Below are positions 26,023-33,787 of a stretch of DNA of 39,959 bases, in pieces. Made by a program: the position numbers and the translations under genes. Position 1 is the first letter of the stretch; each line of letters starts with the position of its first letter. The stretch spans positions 1 to 39,959 of the forward strand of contig JALSPW010000159.1 of NCBI GenBank assembly GCA_026985735.1. The letters are read 5' to 3'. The notes under the pieces are model-generated. The model saw only the letters and a list, made by a program, of their open reading frames with translations. It was not told where the DNA came from and ran no database searches. Source of the DNA: Saprospiraceae bacterium. GTDB taxonomy: Bacteria > Bacteroidota > Bacteroidia > Chitinophagales > Saprospiraceae.

Positions 26023-26625
26023 TTATTTTTTTAAACTGTTTATCAAAGTATCAACTATTAATTTTTTTCTCATTTTCATCAACTTCAAATATTCATCACC
26101 GGAAATATTTTCAAAATACACCACAATAGGTTGTATCAAAAATGGAAATATTATCATTGATAATCCATTCAATACAAATTGTAAAGGGTCAATTTTAATT
26201 AATTTGTTTTCTTCAATACCATTATTAATAAAATCCTTTATCATAGTAAAATTAGGTACAAAACCAGTACTTAAGATAGATTCAAAAAAAATATCTTTAT
26301 TATAATTTATTTCATTAAAAATAAAAGAAGGCAATTTAGGATTTCCTGTTAATAACTCAATATAAATATCGATAATTAATTCAATTTTTTCATAAAACGA
26401 CCTTCGGGATTTAATCACATTTTCCAATTTAGGAAAAAGTTCCATGGCAATGGATTTGAAAGCAGCAACAAATAGTATTTTTTTTGATTTAAAATAATAA
26501 TGTAATAAACCTTTGTTGATATTTGCCCTCTCCGCAATATCCCTCATTCTGGCTCCTTGAAAACCTTTTTCTAAAAATATTTCCTTAGCACCTGATAATA
26601 TTATTTCCTTAGTATTTTCGCTCAC
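26023..26625 (-). CDS. TetR family transcriptional regulator of the efflux operon
   Basis: A 200-residue regulator. The N-terminal HTH domain (about 5-55) includes 'MRDIAERANINKGLLHYYFKSKK', the usual TetR recognition-helix ending. The rest is the helical ligand-binding domain, which defines the inducer but cannot be read by eye. It starts at GTG, with no better ATG upstream in frame. As first gene of the operon with an operator-like palindrome 12 bases upstream, it probably represses itself and all six efflux genes until a toxic ligand binds. Its position parallels cecR (ybiH) in the E. coli ybh operon. Confidence 0.92.
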   Translation of the reverse strand: MSENTKEIILSGAKEIFLEKGFQGARMRDIAERANINKGLLHYYFKSKKILFVAAFKSIAMELFPKLENVIKSRRSFYEKIELIIDIYIELLTGNPKLPSFIFNEINYNKDIFFESILSTGFVPNFTMIKDFINNGIEENKLIKIDPLQFVLNGLSMIIFPFLIQPIVVYFENISGDEYLKLMKMRKKLIVDTLINSLKK

Positions 26626-26636
26626 AATATTAATGT

Positions 26637-26652
26637 TTACCCAAACGGGTAA
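26637..26652. promoter_or_regulatory. operator-like palindrome upstream of tetR
   Basis: The perfect inverted repeat TTACCC-AAAC-GGGTAA stands out by GC content from its AT-rich surroundings and lies 12 bases before the tetR start codon. Size and place fit a TetR-family operator that blocks transcription of the efflux operon. Confidence 0.6.
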
Positions 26653-27013
26653 TGCAAAGAAAAAACAAATTATTCTATTATTCTATTTTAATTAAAATTT
26701 ATTTTATTTTTTTTCTATATTGCATATTTAAAACTATTGGATTAGACTATTTTTGAGATAAAAATTTTAACTGTTTTTTCTTGAAATACCATATTTTTTA
26801 ATAAATCAAACTCATAGATACTAATTTACTATAAAAATTTTTACAAAAAAATTTGAAACTAATTAACTATTTATGTAACTTTGCACCCGCTTTTAAAAAG
26901 ATAAGTGATATTTTTACCGGATATAGTTCCGGAACATTAAATGCTTTGTAACGAAACAGGTAGATTACATTAAAACAAAATGATTCTACTTATATGCTTA
27001 CAATGTATAGATT
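26653..27013. other. 361-base intergenic region carrying the tRNA promoter and leader
   Basis: The left part must hold the tetR operon promoter (minus strand), for which I find no clean -7 box. The right part holds the tRNA promoter (26852-26883) and a leader of about 120 bases with the hairpin CCGGA-TATAGT-TCCGG (around 26920-26935). It is otherwise AT-rich and non-coding. Confidence 0.45.
26852..26883 (+). promoter_or_regulatory. promoter of the tRNA gene
   Basis: TTTG (26852-26855), 20 bases, then TAACTTTG (26876-26883) is a near-ideal Bacteroidota -33/-7 promoter. The GC-rich start CACCCGC follows immediately, as often seen at stable-RNA promoters in this phylum. Confidence 0.75.
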
Positions 27014-27087
27014 GGTCCCATAGCTCAGTTGGTTAGAGCACCTGACTCATAATCAGGTGGCCCAAGGTTCAAGTCCTTGTGGGACCA
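27014..27087 (+). tRNA. tRNA with CAU anticodon (elongator Met, or Ile2)
   Basis: All arms fold. The acceptor GGTCCCA pairs with TGGGACC, the anticodon stem CCTGA/TCAGG encloses loop CTCATAA with anticodon CAT at 27048-27050, and the T arm CAAGG/CCTTG encloses TTCAAGT. The D arm is AGCTCAGTTGGTTAGAGC. The discriminator base is A and CCA is not encoded. CAU may be elongator Met or a lysidine-modified Ile2. The acceptor starts with G-C, so initiator Met, which usually has an unpaired first position, is unlikely. Confidence 0.93.
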
Positions 27088-27203
27088 CTTTTCTTCAAAA
27101 CAAAGATTTTCCTGTTGAAATGTCTTAAAATAAAGTGATTTTATATCATATATTATATCTCATTAAACTTCTTGTTAAAGTATAATTAATTTTTAATTAA
27201 TCA

Positions 27204-28070
27204 TTAACTCAACTTCACAATATTAAGCTTCATACCGCTTAAAATTCTTTTTATTTCATTAGATCTGCATATCATATTATACATTTTTCCGGAATCACCT
27301 GAATCAAGAGCATCTTTAAATTCAGTCAGAAAACCGATATATTGATCAAGAGAATCACTAATGTTATTTTTATTATTTTCAAATATCGGCACCCATGTGT
27401 CTGCCGAACTCTTGGCAAGTCTTACCGTCGATTCAAATCCGGTACTGGCAAGATTAAAAATCTGCTTTTCATCTTTTTCTATTTCCAGTACCGTCTGCCC
27501 AAGCATAAAAGAACTGATATGTGACAAATGAGAAACATAAGCCATGTGTTTATCATGATCTTCCGGATTCATAAACATAGAAGTCATACCCAATTGATTA
27601 AAAATATCAACAGCTGTCATTAGAGCGTCTTCATCACTTTTATTCTCTTCACAAATTATATTGTATTTACCTCTAAACAATCCGGATAAAGCGGCATTGG
27701 GGCCGGAATATTCTGTTCCAGCCAGAGGGTGTGCTGCTACAAATCTATTTCGATTGGGATGATTTGCCACCACCTTGCATATATTTGTCTTTATCGAACC
27801 TACGTCAATCACCGTGGTATTGCTTTTGATACTGTCCAATACCATTGGTAATAATCCGATTATAGCATCTACGGGAATTGATAAAATTATCACATCGGAC
27901 TTTAGAATAGCCTCAGACAAATCCGATTGTTCATCTATCAAACCAAGCTGAAGAGATTGTTCTATATGATTAGGATTTTTATCTACTCCTATAATATAAT
28001 TTCCTGCATCTTTAAGATCCAACGCCATAGAACCTCCAATAAGTCCCGGACCCAAAATAGTAATATTCAT
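27204..28070 (-). CDS. tyrA: prephenate dehydrogenase
   Basis: A 288-residue enzyme that oxidises and decarboxylates prephenate to 4-hydroxyphenylpyruvate in tyrosine synthesis. The N-terminal NAD-binding motif GPGLIGG is at residues 7-13, the family's 'AAHPLAGTEYSGP' lies in the middle, and 'MAYVSHLSHISSFML' supplies the conserved substrate-site histidines. No chorismate mutase or ACT domain is attached, so feedback control must come from elsewhere. It is the last gene of the pheA-aminotransferase-tyrA unit, after an 81-base gap. Confidence 0.93.
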   Translation of the reverse strand: MNITILGPGLIGGSMALDLKDAGNYIIGVDKNPNHIEQSLQLGLIDEQSDLSEAILKSDVIILSIPVDAIIGLLPMVLDSIKSNTTVIDVGSIKTNICKVVANHPNRNRFVAAHPLAGTEYSGPNAALSGLFRGKYNIICEENKSDEDALMTAVDIFNQLGMTSMFMNPEDHDKHMAYVSHLSHISSFMLGQTVLEIEKDEKQIFNLASTGFESTVRLAKSSADTWVPIFENNKNNISDSLDQYIGFLTEFKDALDSGDSGKMYNMICRSNEIKRILSGMKLNIVKLS

Positions 28071-28151
28071 TCTTTTACTTTTTATTCTTCAAAAATAATT
28101 TCATATATAATTTTCCACTATAAAGTATTTAATTTTTTAAAACCAGGGATT

Positions 28152-29312
28152 TTAAGAATTGACACTATGTATTATTTTTCTCAATGCTTTATCCAGTTTT
28201 TCCAAACTATTTGTTAATGAAACTCTTATATATCCCTTTCCGTTTTCACCAAAAACCCTTCCGGGAGTTATAAACACATGAGCTTTTTGCAATATATCTT
28301 CAACAAATTCTTCTTCATCTTTCAATCCTGTTTTGCCCCATACAAACATGCCGGTGCTATCCGGTGAATAATCACACCCGAGAACATCCATTATTTCCCA
28401 AACTTTCCTTCTGCGTTTTTCATACATTTTATTGAGTTTATCAAACCAATCTTCATTTAGATTAAGGGCTGTTACCCCTGCTTCCTGTATAGATTTAAAC
28501 ATTCCGGAATCCATATTACTTTTGAATTTAAGAATTTCATTAATGTAATTATCATTTCCTGCTATCGCACCTATCCGCCAACCTGCCATATTATAAGACT
28601 TGCTCAAAGAAACAAGCTCCAAGGCTACTTTCTTGGCATCGGAAATTTGCAATATGCTTATAGGATTATCATTAAGGATAAAATTGTACGGATTATCATT
28701 TACAAGTAAAATGTTATTTTTTATTGCAAAATTTATAAGTTTTTCAAATACCTGCCATGAAGCATTCGCACCTGTCGGCATGTGTGGATAATTCAACCAC
28801 ATAATTTTAACAGAACTTAAATCCTTTTTTTCAAGAGACTCAATATTTGGCAACCAATTATTGCTTTCGTTTAAATCATACCTCAGCACTTCTGCTCCGG
28901 CCAGCTTGGATGCAGCCGTATATGCAGGATATCCGGGATCAGGAACCAAAACTTTGTCTCCCTCATTTAAAAAAGCCATCGCAATATGCATAATGCCTTC
29001 CTTAGATCCCATTAGAATTTGGATTTCTTTTGCCGGATTTATATCAACATCAAAATATTTTTTATACCATTTTGAAAAAGAGTTTCTTAATTCTTCAATT
29101 CCTCGATAGGATTGATAACCGTGATTTACAGGTTTTTTTGCCGATCTGATCAAAGAATTGACAACATCAACATGAGGTTCGAGATCAGGACTTCCGACTC
29201 CGATATTTAAAATATCAAAACCTTTTTTGTTCATTTCTGCAATTTGTGCCATTTTGCCTGCAAAGTAATATTGCTTTATTTTTTGTATTCTGTTTGACGG
29301 TTTTATTATCAT
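28152..29312 (-). CDS. class I/II aminotransferase, probably aromatic
   Basis: A 386-residue PLP enzyme. The Schiff-base lysine is Lys238 in SLSKSYNMAGWR, the Asn/Pro of 'LVNDNPYNF' and the Tyr of 'VPDPGYPAY' are the usual cofactor contacts, and the C terminus has 'GYIRVSLTNS' with the substrate-carboxylate Arg. By fold it groups with LL-diaminopimelate/aspartate-type aminotransferases. Its position between pheA and tyrA, with a four-base overlap with pheA, indicates that it converts phenylpyruvate and 4-hydroxyphenylpyruvate to Phe and Tyr. The substrate assignment rests on context. Confidence 0.88.
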   Translation of the reverse strand: MIIKPSNRIQKIKQYYFAGKMAQIAEMNKKGFDILNIGVGSPDLEPHVDVVNSLIRSAKKPVNHGYQSYRGIEELRNSFSKWYKKYFDVDINPAKEIQILMGSKEGIMHIAMAFLNEGDKVLVPDPGYPAYTAASKLAGAEVLRYDLNESNNWLPNIESLEKKDLSSVKIMWLNYPHMPTGANASWQVFEKLINFAIKNNILLVNDNPYNFILNDNPISILQISDAKKVALELVSLSKSYNMAGWRIGAIAGNDNYINEILKFKSNMDSGMFKSIQEAGVTALNLNEDWFDKLNKMYEKRRRKVWEIMDVLGCDYSPDSTGMFVWGKTGLKDEEEFVEDILQKAHVFITPGRVFGENGKGYIRVSLTNSLEKLDKALRKIIHSVNS

Positions 29313-30151
29313 AATAAAAATTTATGTTTTTTATAAACACCCAATTCTTCCGTTTGATTGGTTATCTCTTTAAGTTTGGATATAAGTTTTTTATACTGCC
29401 TTACTGTTTCAAATTCAAGGTCTATATGAAAATAATATTCATTAAATGACCCTAAAACAGGATATGACTGGAGTTTACTCATATTGACATCGCAACTGTA
29501 TATATGTTCCAACACTTTTAATAAACTACCTTTTTCATGGTTTACTTTTACATAGATGGATGCTTTGTTTTCATCTCCTTTTATATCCGGGATTATACCG
29601 TTTTTCTTTATAATAAAAAATCTTGTATAATTGACGTCCGAAGTTTCTATATCTGCTGCCAATATCTGTAATCCATAGATTTTTGCAGCAGTCTTGCTAG
29701 CAACGGCAGCAATATTTTTTAGTTTGTTATCCGCTATATTTTTAGCACTTAAAGCCGTATCATCAGCTTCTACCAATCTAACATTTTTCATTTTTTTGAG
29801 AAACTTTATACTTTGGTTCAAAGCCATCGGATGTGATACCACCTCTTTTATGTCTTCAATTTTTTGTCCGGGCAACGCCATAAGGTTATGCCTGATTCTC
29901 AGATATTGTTCACCGATTATTCTAAATTGATTTTCTCTAATAAGCCTGTAATTTTGAAGTAAACTTCCGGCAATTGAATTTTCTATCGCCATAATTGCAT
30001 AATCAATATTCTTATCCTCGCACAGCTTGTCTGCTTGAATTTCAAAAGTCATCGCAGGGATAATATCTATTTTTTCATTCCTGAAATATTCCCTCGCAGC
30101 TTCTTCGTGAAAAGCTCCGGAAAATCCTTGTATTATTATATTTTTACTCAT
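29309..30151 (-). CDS. pheA: prephenate dehydratase with ACT domain
   Basis: A 280-residue enzyme converting prephenate to phenylpyruvate. It opens with GFSGAFHEEAAREYF (the GxxGxxSxxA-type start, here with His), shows 'AIENSIAGSL' in the first lobe and the catalytic TRF motif as NYTRFFII. An ACT domain covers about 195-270, with 'VNHEKGSLLKVLEHI'; the Phe-binding ESRP element of many family members is replaced by LQSYP, so feedback inhibition may be altered. No chorismate mutase domain is fused. It is first in the operon and is preceded by an aromatic-rich leader ORF and terminator, described separately. Confidence 0.93.
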   Translation of the reverse strand: MSKNIIIQGFSGAFHEEAAREYFRNEKIDIIPAMTFEIQADKLCEDKNIDYAIMAIENSIAGSLLQNYRLIRENQFRIIGEQYLRIRHNLMALPGQKIEDIKEVVSHPMALNQSIKFLKKMKNVRLVEADDTALSAKNIADNKLKNIAAVASKTAAKIYGLQILAADIETSDVNYTRFFIIKKNGIIPDIKGDENKASIYVKVNHEKGSLLKVLEHIYSCDVNMSKLQSYPVLGSFNEYYFHIDLEFETVRQYKKLISKLKEITNQTEELGVYKKHKFLL

Positions 30152-30167
30152 TGTTACAAATCAGTTG

Positions 30168-30204
30168 AAAAAAAAAGTCCTCAAAAAAATATTTGAGGAC
30201 TTTT
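30168..30204 (-). terminator. attenuator terminator in the pheA leader
   Basis: On the minus strand the stem AGTCCTCAAA pairs perfectly with TTTGAGGACT (30192-30201 with 30176-30185), flanked by extra A-U pairs and followed by nine U (30168-30176). It ends about 17 bases before the pheA start and is preceded by a Phe/Tyr-rich leader ORF, so it can only work as a conditional terminator of the operon it precedes. Confidence 0.85.
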
Positions 30205-30242
30205 GTTATACCGGTTTATTATTAGAATCACATAACACAAAG
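30200..30242 (-). promoter_or_regulatory. candidate anti-terminator hairpin in the pheA leader
   Basis: On the minus strand CTTTGTGTTAT (30242-30232) pairs with ATAACAAAAG (30209-30200) over ten pairs with one bulged G. The 5' arm overlaps the end of the leader ORF and the 3' arm shares five bases with the base of the terminator stem, so the two structures compete only partly. A ribosome stalled at upstream aromatic codons would leave the 5' arm free. Confidence 0.45.
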
Positions 30243-30308
30243 CCCCCTTTTATTCCAGTAAATGAAATAAAAAGAGAAGTTATAATGATTAAAATAATTA
30301 TTTTTCAT
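30228..30308 (-). CDS. aromatic-rich leader peptide of the pheA operon
   Basis: A 26-residue frame (ATG at 30308, TGA at 30228) with Phe at 6, 11, 13 and 15, Tyr at 5, 9, 14 and 17 and Trp at 18: nine aromatic codons in a 14-codon stretch. It ends 24 bases before the terminator stem and sits in front of the Phe/Tyr synthesis genes. This is the arrangement of pheL-type leader peptides, whose translation senses charged tRNA-Phe (and here apparently tRNA-Tyr). AT-rich DNA favours Phe and Tyr codons, which weakens the composition argument, but the position before a perfect terminator supports it. Confidence 0.75.
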   Translation of the reverse strand: MKNNYFNHYNFSFYFIYWNKRGLCVM

Positions 30309-30324
30309 ATAAATTTTTTACAAA

Positions 30325-30332
30325 CAAAAGTA
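30325..30332 (-). promoter_or_regulatory. candidate -7 box of the pheA leader transcript
   Basis: On the minus strand this is TACTTTTG, matching TAnnTTTG, 16 bases before the leader ATG. A TTTG lies 15 bases further upstream, closer than the usual spacing. Transcription from here would start just before the leader peptide. Confidence 0.35.
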
Positions 30333-30363
30333 ATTTTTTTTAAATATCAAAATTTATAGGGAA

Positions 30364-30846
30364 TTATCCCAATATCAATAATACTTGATTTTTGGAAACC
30401 GCATCACCTTGTTTAACTTTTATCGATATTATTTTACCATTTACATGAGCTTTAATAAGGTTTTCCATTTTCATAGCTTCCAATACCAACAAAGTATCTC
30501 CTTTTTTTATTTCCTGTCCCTCTTCAACATCTATATGTAGTACCATTCCGGGCATTGGAGATTTTATTTCTCCGGTACTTTGTTTTTTATTATTAGAAAA
30601 ACCCATTTGATCCAACATTTGATCAAGAGAATCCTTAATGTCAAGGTCAAATTCCTTACCATCAACAGAAACTATATATTTTTTATTATTAATATCCGAT
30701 TTAAGTATGGAAAGGTTATAAGATTTATTTTCGTAAATCAAATTATAGCTACCATCTTTATTTTTTATAATATCAAGATCATCTATATCTGATTTATTTA
30801 CTTCAAATACTATATCATCATTTGTTTTAACAATAAAATCGGCCAT
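30364..30846 (-). CDS. biotin carboxyl carrier protein
   Basis: A 160-residue carrier subunit. The C-terminal 70 residues are a biotinyl domain with the target lysine Lys126 in VLEAMKMEN, preceded by 'KSPMPGMVLHIDVEEGQEI'. A separate N-terminal region (1-75) is beta-rich and a charged linker joins the two. Such stand-alone carriers serve acyl-CoA carboxylases (acetyl- or propionyl-CoA) or sodium-pumping decarboxylases. The PMPGMV motif fits the propionyl/methylmalonyl type, but the partner subunits are not in the window. It lies four bases after the AtpI-like gene in an unusual neighbourhood. Confidence 0.85.
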   Translation of the reverse strand: MADFIVKTNDDIVFEVNKSDIDDLDIIKNKDGSYNLIYENKSYNLSILKSDINNKKYIVSVDGKEFDLDIKDSLDQMLDQMGFSNNKKQSTGEIKSPMPGMVLHIDVEEGQEIKKGDTLLVLEAMKMENLIKAHVNGKIISIKVKQGDAVSKNQVLLILG

Positions 30847-30850
30847 ATAT

Positions 30851-31234
30851 TTATGATTTTTTCAGTGAAAGATTATAAATAAAAACAGTCTCAAAAATAG
30901 TATATATAAAATATATAGTCAAAAACGGCAGAATAAAATATTTTTGCTTTGGATGAGCCAATTTAAAATATACTGCTGCAATAATCATAAATCCAACTAT
31001 TTTAAATATCACATTAAACATCACCAGTTGGATAAATGCCATCTTGTTTGTGCTTTTCAATGCTTTCAATGTTAATAAATAAAATCCCGAAGTTGCAAGA
31101 GCCATATATAAAAATCCGATTATTGATAATATGATATCGGCCTTAAAACTTTCAAATTGATATATGGTTACTAAAAATATCACCACTAAAATCGATATAA
31201 AGCCAAAATATTTCCAAAAAGGATTATTATTCAT
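30851..31234 (-). CDS. AtpI-like small membrane protein
   Basis: A 127-residue protein with four hydrophobic helices (about 10-27, 33-55, 64-85, 98-120). Its place directly after atpZ, overlapping it by eight bases, is where Bacteroidota genomes usually carry a small AtpI-type protein just before the F0 genes atpB, atpE and atpF. I assign it by this position and topology, not by a sequence motif. Here the next gene is a biotin carrier, not atpB. Confidence 0.55.
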   Translation of the reverse strand: MNNNPFWKYFGFISILVVIFLVTIYQFESFKADIILSIIGFLYMALATSGFYLLTLKALKSTNKMAFIQLVMFNVIFKIVGFMIIAAVYFKLAHPKQKYFILPFLTIYFIYTIFETVFIYNLSLKKS

Positions 31235-31427
31235 TATTACTGTTTTTAACTATCTCATAATACAATTTGATCATATAGCCTATCACGGAAAAAACTACGA
31301 GAATAGCAGTTATAAATGATTTTTTGTTATGAAAATATGCATCCAATCTTTTTCCAACAAAAACCATTATCAATACCAAAGCTAATAACTCAAAAGCCAT
31401 TCCCGAATATCGAGCATAATTTTTCAT
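31227..31427 (-). CDS. atpZ: AtpZ/AtpI family F-ATPase accessory protein
   Basis: A 66-residue protein with two transmembrane helices (about 10-28 and 38-58). The opening YARYSGMAFELLALV and 'GKRLDAYF' between the helices are typical of the AtpZ (AtpQ) family, whose members partner AtpI in F-ATPase assembly or magnesium/calcium transport. It sits between the bactofilin gene and the AtpI-like gene, the usual arrangement in this phylum. Confidence 0.78.
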   Translation of the reverse strand: MKNYARYSGMAFELLALVLIMVFVGKRLDAYFHNKKSFITAILVVFSVIGYMIKLYYEIVKNSNNE

Positions 31428-31443
31428 CCGGTTATTTAATTAT

Positions 31444-31860
31444 TTATTTGGCTACGGTATCCTGGATAGTTTTTATTTTCTGCCCTCCCATTATACAACT
31501 GACATTAAACACTGCTCCTGACTCCACATTTAATTGATCGGTAATCACATCACCGTCTATTACTGCAGTTTCCCTTACCGTTAATAAATCATTTACTTTT
31601 AATTTTCCCTTAAAAGTACCATCAATTACTGCATTTTCACAGATGATCTCACCATCTATATTTCCCTTAGGGCCTAATATTAATTTACCCCTACACTCTA
31701 TTTTCCCAGAAACCTTACCATCTATTCTAATATCATTTTCAGTATAAATTTCTCCTTTTACAGAAGTTCCTCCTACCAAACTGTTTATTCCGGAAGAACT
31801 TGAAGTTTGAGTTGTTTTTGCTTGTTTCATTTTTTCTTCATCTTTTTTACTACCAAACAT
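31444..31860 (-). CDS. bactofilin (polymer-forming cytoskeletal protein)
   Basis: A 138-residue protein. The core at about 30-125 is a right-handed beta-helix seen as short repeats (GEIYTENDIRIDGKVSGKIECRG-type turns, then GNIDGEIICENAVIDG and KVNDLLTVRETAVIDG). Unstructured ends flank it, the Lys/Gln-rich N terminus possibly contacting the membrane. Bactofilins polymerise without nucleotide and scaffold cell-wall or envelope machines. It is the first gene of the bactofilin-atpZ-atpI-like-biotin carrier string. Confidence 0.9.
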   Translation of the reverse strand: MFGSKKDEEKMKQAKTTQTSSSSGINSLVGGTSVKGEIYTENDIRIDGKVSGKIECRGKLILGPKGNIDGEIICENAVIDGTFKGKLKVNDLLTVRETAVIDGDVITDQLNVESGAVFNVSCIMGGQKIKTIQDTVAK

Positions 31861-32150
31861 ATATTATATTTTGGGGTTAAATAATAATAACTCTGAAGTA
31901 ATTACTCTTTTAAAAAACTTTTGAAATATAAAATAATATGTTTTAATCAAAAAGATTTTTCTTCAGAAATTACAGATAATAAATATCTTTAAATTAAAAC
32001 TATTTGTATCGCTGATTTTTATGAGAAATTTTATTGTTTTCCGCTAAAAACAGGACTATTATATCGGTCAAATTTAATAATATTTAATTAAAAAGATAAA
32101 AATATTGCAAAAAGAATCGATTTTAAAATCTATCGCATTTTTTTTAAAGT

Positions 32151-33005
32151 TTATTTATCTCCAATAAAACTAAATACTAATATCATTATGAAAATAACAA
32201 TCGTCATACCATCAAGCACTCCTGTAAAATAATAATCGTTCTTTTTATTATAAGAATTGGCGATCAAAATCATTGTTAATAGATAGCCTGTTGTTAAAGC
32301 TATAAAATTTATTTTCCCGTATTGTTCTATCAATAAAAATGAAATTAAAATAGATCCCGTTAGTAATAAAACCGATAAAATTATTGAATTTCTTATTCCT
32401 ATCATGGACGGAATAGTTTTTAAACCATTTAATTTTTCATATTCGCAGTCTCTTATATCAAATGGTATAGTCAAAGCAAAAATATAAAAATAGTTCTGAA
32501 TAAATAATAATATCTTCACTTTTAAAGAAACTTCATTTTCCAACACAGGAATAAAAGAAAGAGTTGCCCATACAAGAGCTATTAAAAAAATTTTAACCAA
32601 CGAATAATCCCTTAATCTTTTTTGCTTACCAAAAATAGGAACTACATACCAAATTGAGATAAATCCCAAAATGGATAAATAAATAACTGTTGATAATTTT
32701 ACATAGAAAAGATTATACATTAAAATTCCTGCAGAAAAACCTATAAATATCGATAACAGGTTTTTCATTTTTGATATAACAATAATTTTATCTCTAATTT
32801 TTTCCGGCTCAGTCTCTTTACTGCCTTTTATATTGTGCAATATGTATAAAAACAGTGTTCCTGAAAAAATAAATAAAACATAATGAATATTTATTTTCAA
32901 ATCAAGAAGAACATAAGTTTGTATAACCAGGCAAGTAGCAGCCAATGCGATGTGAATACTTGAATAAAGATAAAAATCCAATATTTTTCTAAAAAAATTG
33001 CTCAA
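32151..33005 (-). CDS. UbiA-like membrane prenyltransferase family protein
   Basis: A 284-residue membrane protein with eight or nine helices and the general layout of the UbiA superfamily. The second Asp-rich loop is recognisable as IPFDIRDCEYEKLNGLKTIPSMIG, close to the family's DxxxD region. The first NDxxD motif is not clear: the equivalent loop (LHNIKGSKETEPEKIRD) lacks the Asp pair. It may therefore be an inactive or divergent member. From memory, similar divergent UbiA-like proteins are common in Bacteroidota. A single gene, 193 bases after slyD, which has its own terminator in between. Confidence 0.65.
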   Translation of the reverse strand: MSNFFRKILDFYLYSSIHIALAATCLVIQTYVLLDLKINIHYVLFIFSGTLFLYILHNIKGSKETEPEKIRDKIIVISKMKNLLSIFIGFSAGILMYNLFYVKLSTVIYLSILGFISIWYVVPIFGKQKRLRDYSLVKIFLIALVWATLSFIPVLENEVSLKVKILLFIQNYFYIFALTIPFDIRDCEYEKLNGLKTIPSMIGIRNSIILSVLLLTGSILISFLLIEQYGKINFIALTTGYLLTMILIANSYNKKNDYYFTGVLDGMTIVIFIMILVFSFIGDK

Positions 33006-33142
33006 TTTGGTTCTGAATTTTATTGTATAACCAATCAGACATTATCATTTCGATTGAAAAATTTCTTTTTACATCAAATACAAACCATAAATGTATAACA
33101 CTCTTTTGACTTTTGCAATTATTACTAAAGATTTATTAAAAT

Positions 33143-33172
33143 AAAAAAGGGATAATGAATAAACACTATCCC
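33143..33172 (-). terminator. rho-independent terminator of slyD
   Basis: On the minus strand the 9-bp stem GGGATAGTG/CATTATCCC (one G.U pair; 33172-33164 with 33157-33149), loop TTTATT and a TTTTTT tail (33148-33143) follow the slyD stop by 26 bases. Confidence 0.82.
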
Positions 33173-33197
33173 CCATTAAACAAAAAATTAAGAATTA

Positions 33198-33701
33198 TTA
33201 TTTACAACCACATCCGGAACCACATCCACAACTATCCCCCTCATAATATACTTCTCCTGAATATATTTCATCATCAGTAGCATCCCGGACATCCAAAACT
33301 TTTACATAAAACTTTATGGTTTTTCCTGAAAGCGGATGATTAAAATCAATTTTAACGGAATTTTCATCAAATCCCGCTACTTTTACATAAACTTGATTCC
33401 CATCAGAATCAAAACTGGCCAGTGTCATTCCCAATTTTAAATCGATATTCTCAAATTGCTCAATTGGATATTCCTTTATTGCTTCGCTTTTTACTTTCCC
33501 GTATGCATTACTCACAATTACCGTCTTTTCTTCTCCTTTCTCCATTCCTTTTATCTCTTTTTCAAGATCGGCAACTAATTGATTTTTACCCATTATCAGT
33601 TCCAAAGGCTTTCCCTCTATATTACTGTCTAAAAGCACTCCGGTCTCATTATCATAAGCCTGATAAATTAATTTTATAACTTTGTTTGTTTCTAATATCA
33701 T
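33198..33701 (-). CDS. slyD: SlyD-type FKBP peptidyl-prolyl isomerase
   Basis: A 167-residue cytoplasmic foldase and metallochaperone. It has the split FKBP domain with an inserted chaperone flap: 'VIKLIYQAYDNETGVLLDSN', 'LELIMGKNQLVADLEKEIKGM', the flap at about 68-120 containing 'FDSDGNQVYVKVAG', and the return element DFNHPLSGKTIKFYVKVLDV. The C terminus is a short metal-binding tail with Cys-Gly repeats (CGCGSGCGCK), shorter than the His/Cys-rich tail of E. coli SlyD and lacking histidines. It may bind nickel or zinc. It is a single-gene unit with its own terminator. Confidence 0.92.
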   Translation of the reverse strand: MILETNKVIKLIYQAYDNETGVLLDSNIEGKPLELIMGKNQLVADLEKEIKGMEKGEEKTVIVSNAYGKVKSEAIKEYPIEQFENIDLKLGMTLASFDSDGNQVYVKVAGFDENSVKIDFNHPLSGKTIKFYVKVLDVRDATDDEIYSGEVYYEGDSCGCGSGCGCK

Positions 33702-33787
33702 AATTTATTATTTTTATTTAGATTATATAAGATAATAACATTTCTTTCTTTTTTGTGTTTTAAATCAATATTAAATATACTTATTAT

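Noticed and set aside
27014-27087. Initiator tRNA-Met
   Set aside because: The first acceptor pair is G-C and the anticodon stem lacks the three G-C pairs typical of initiator tRNA.
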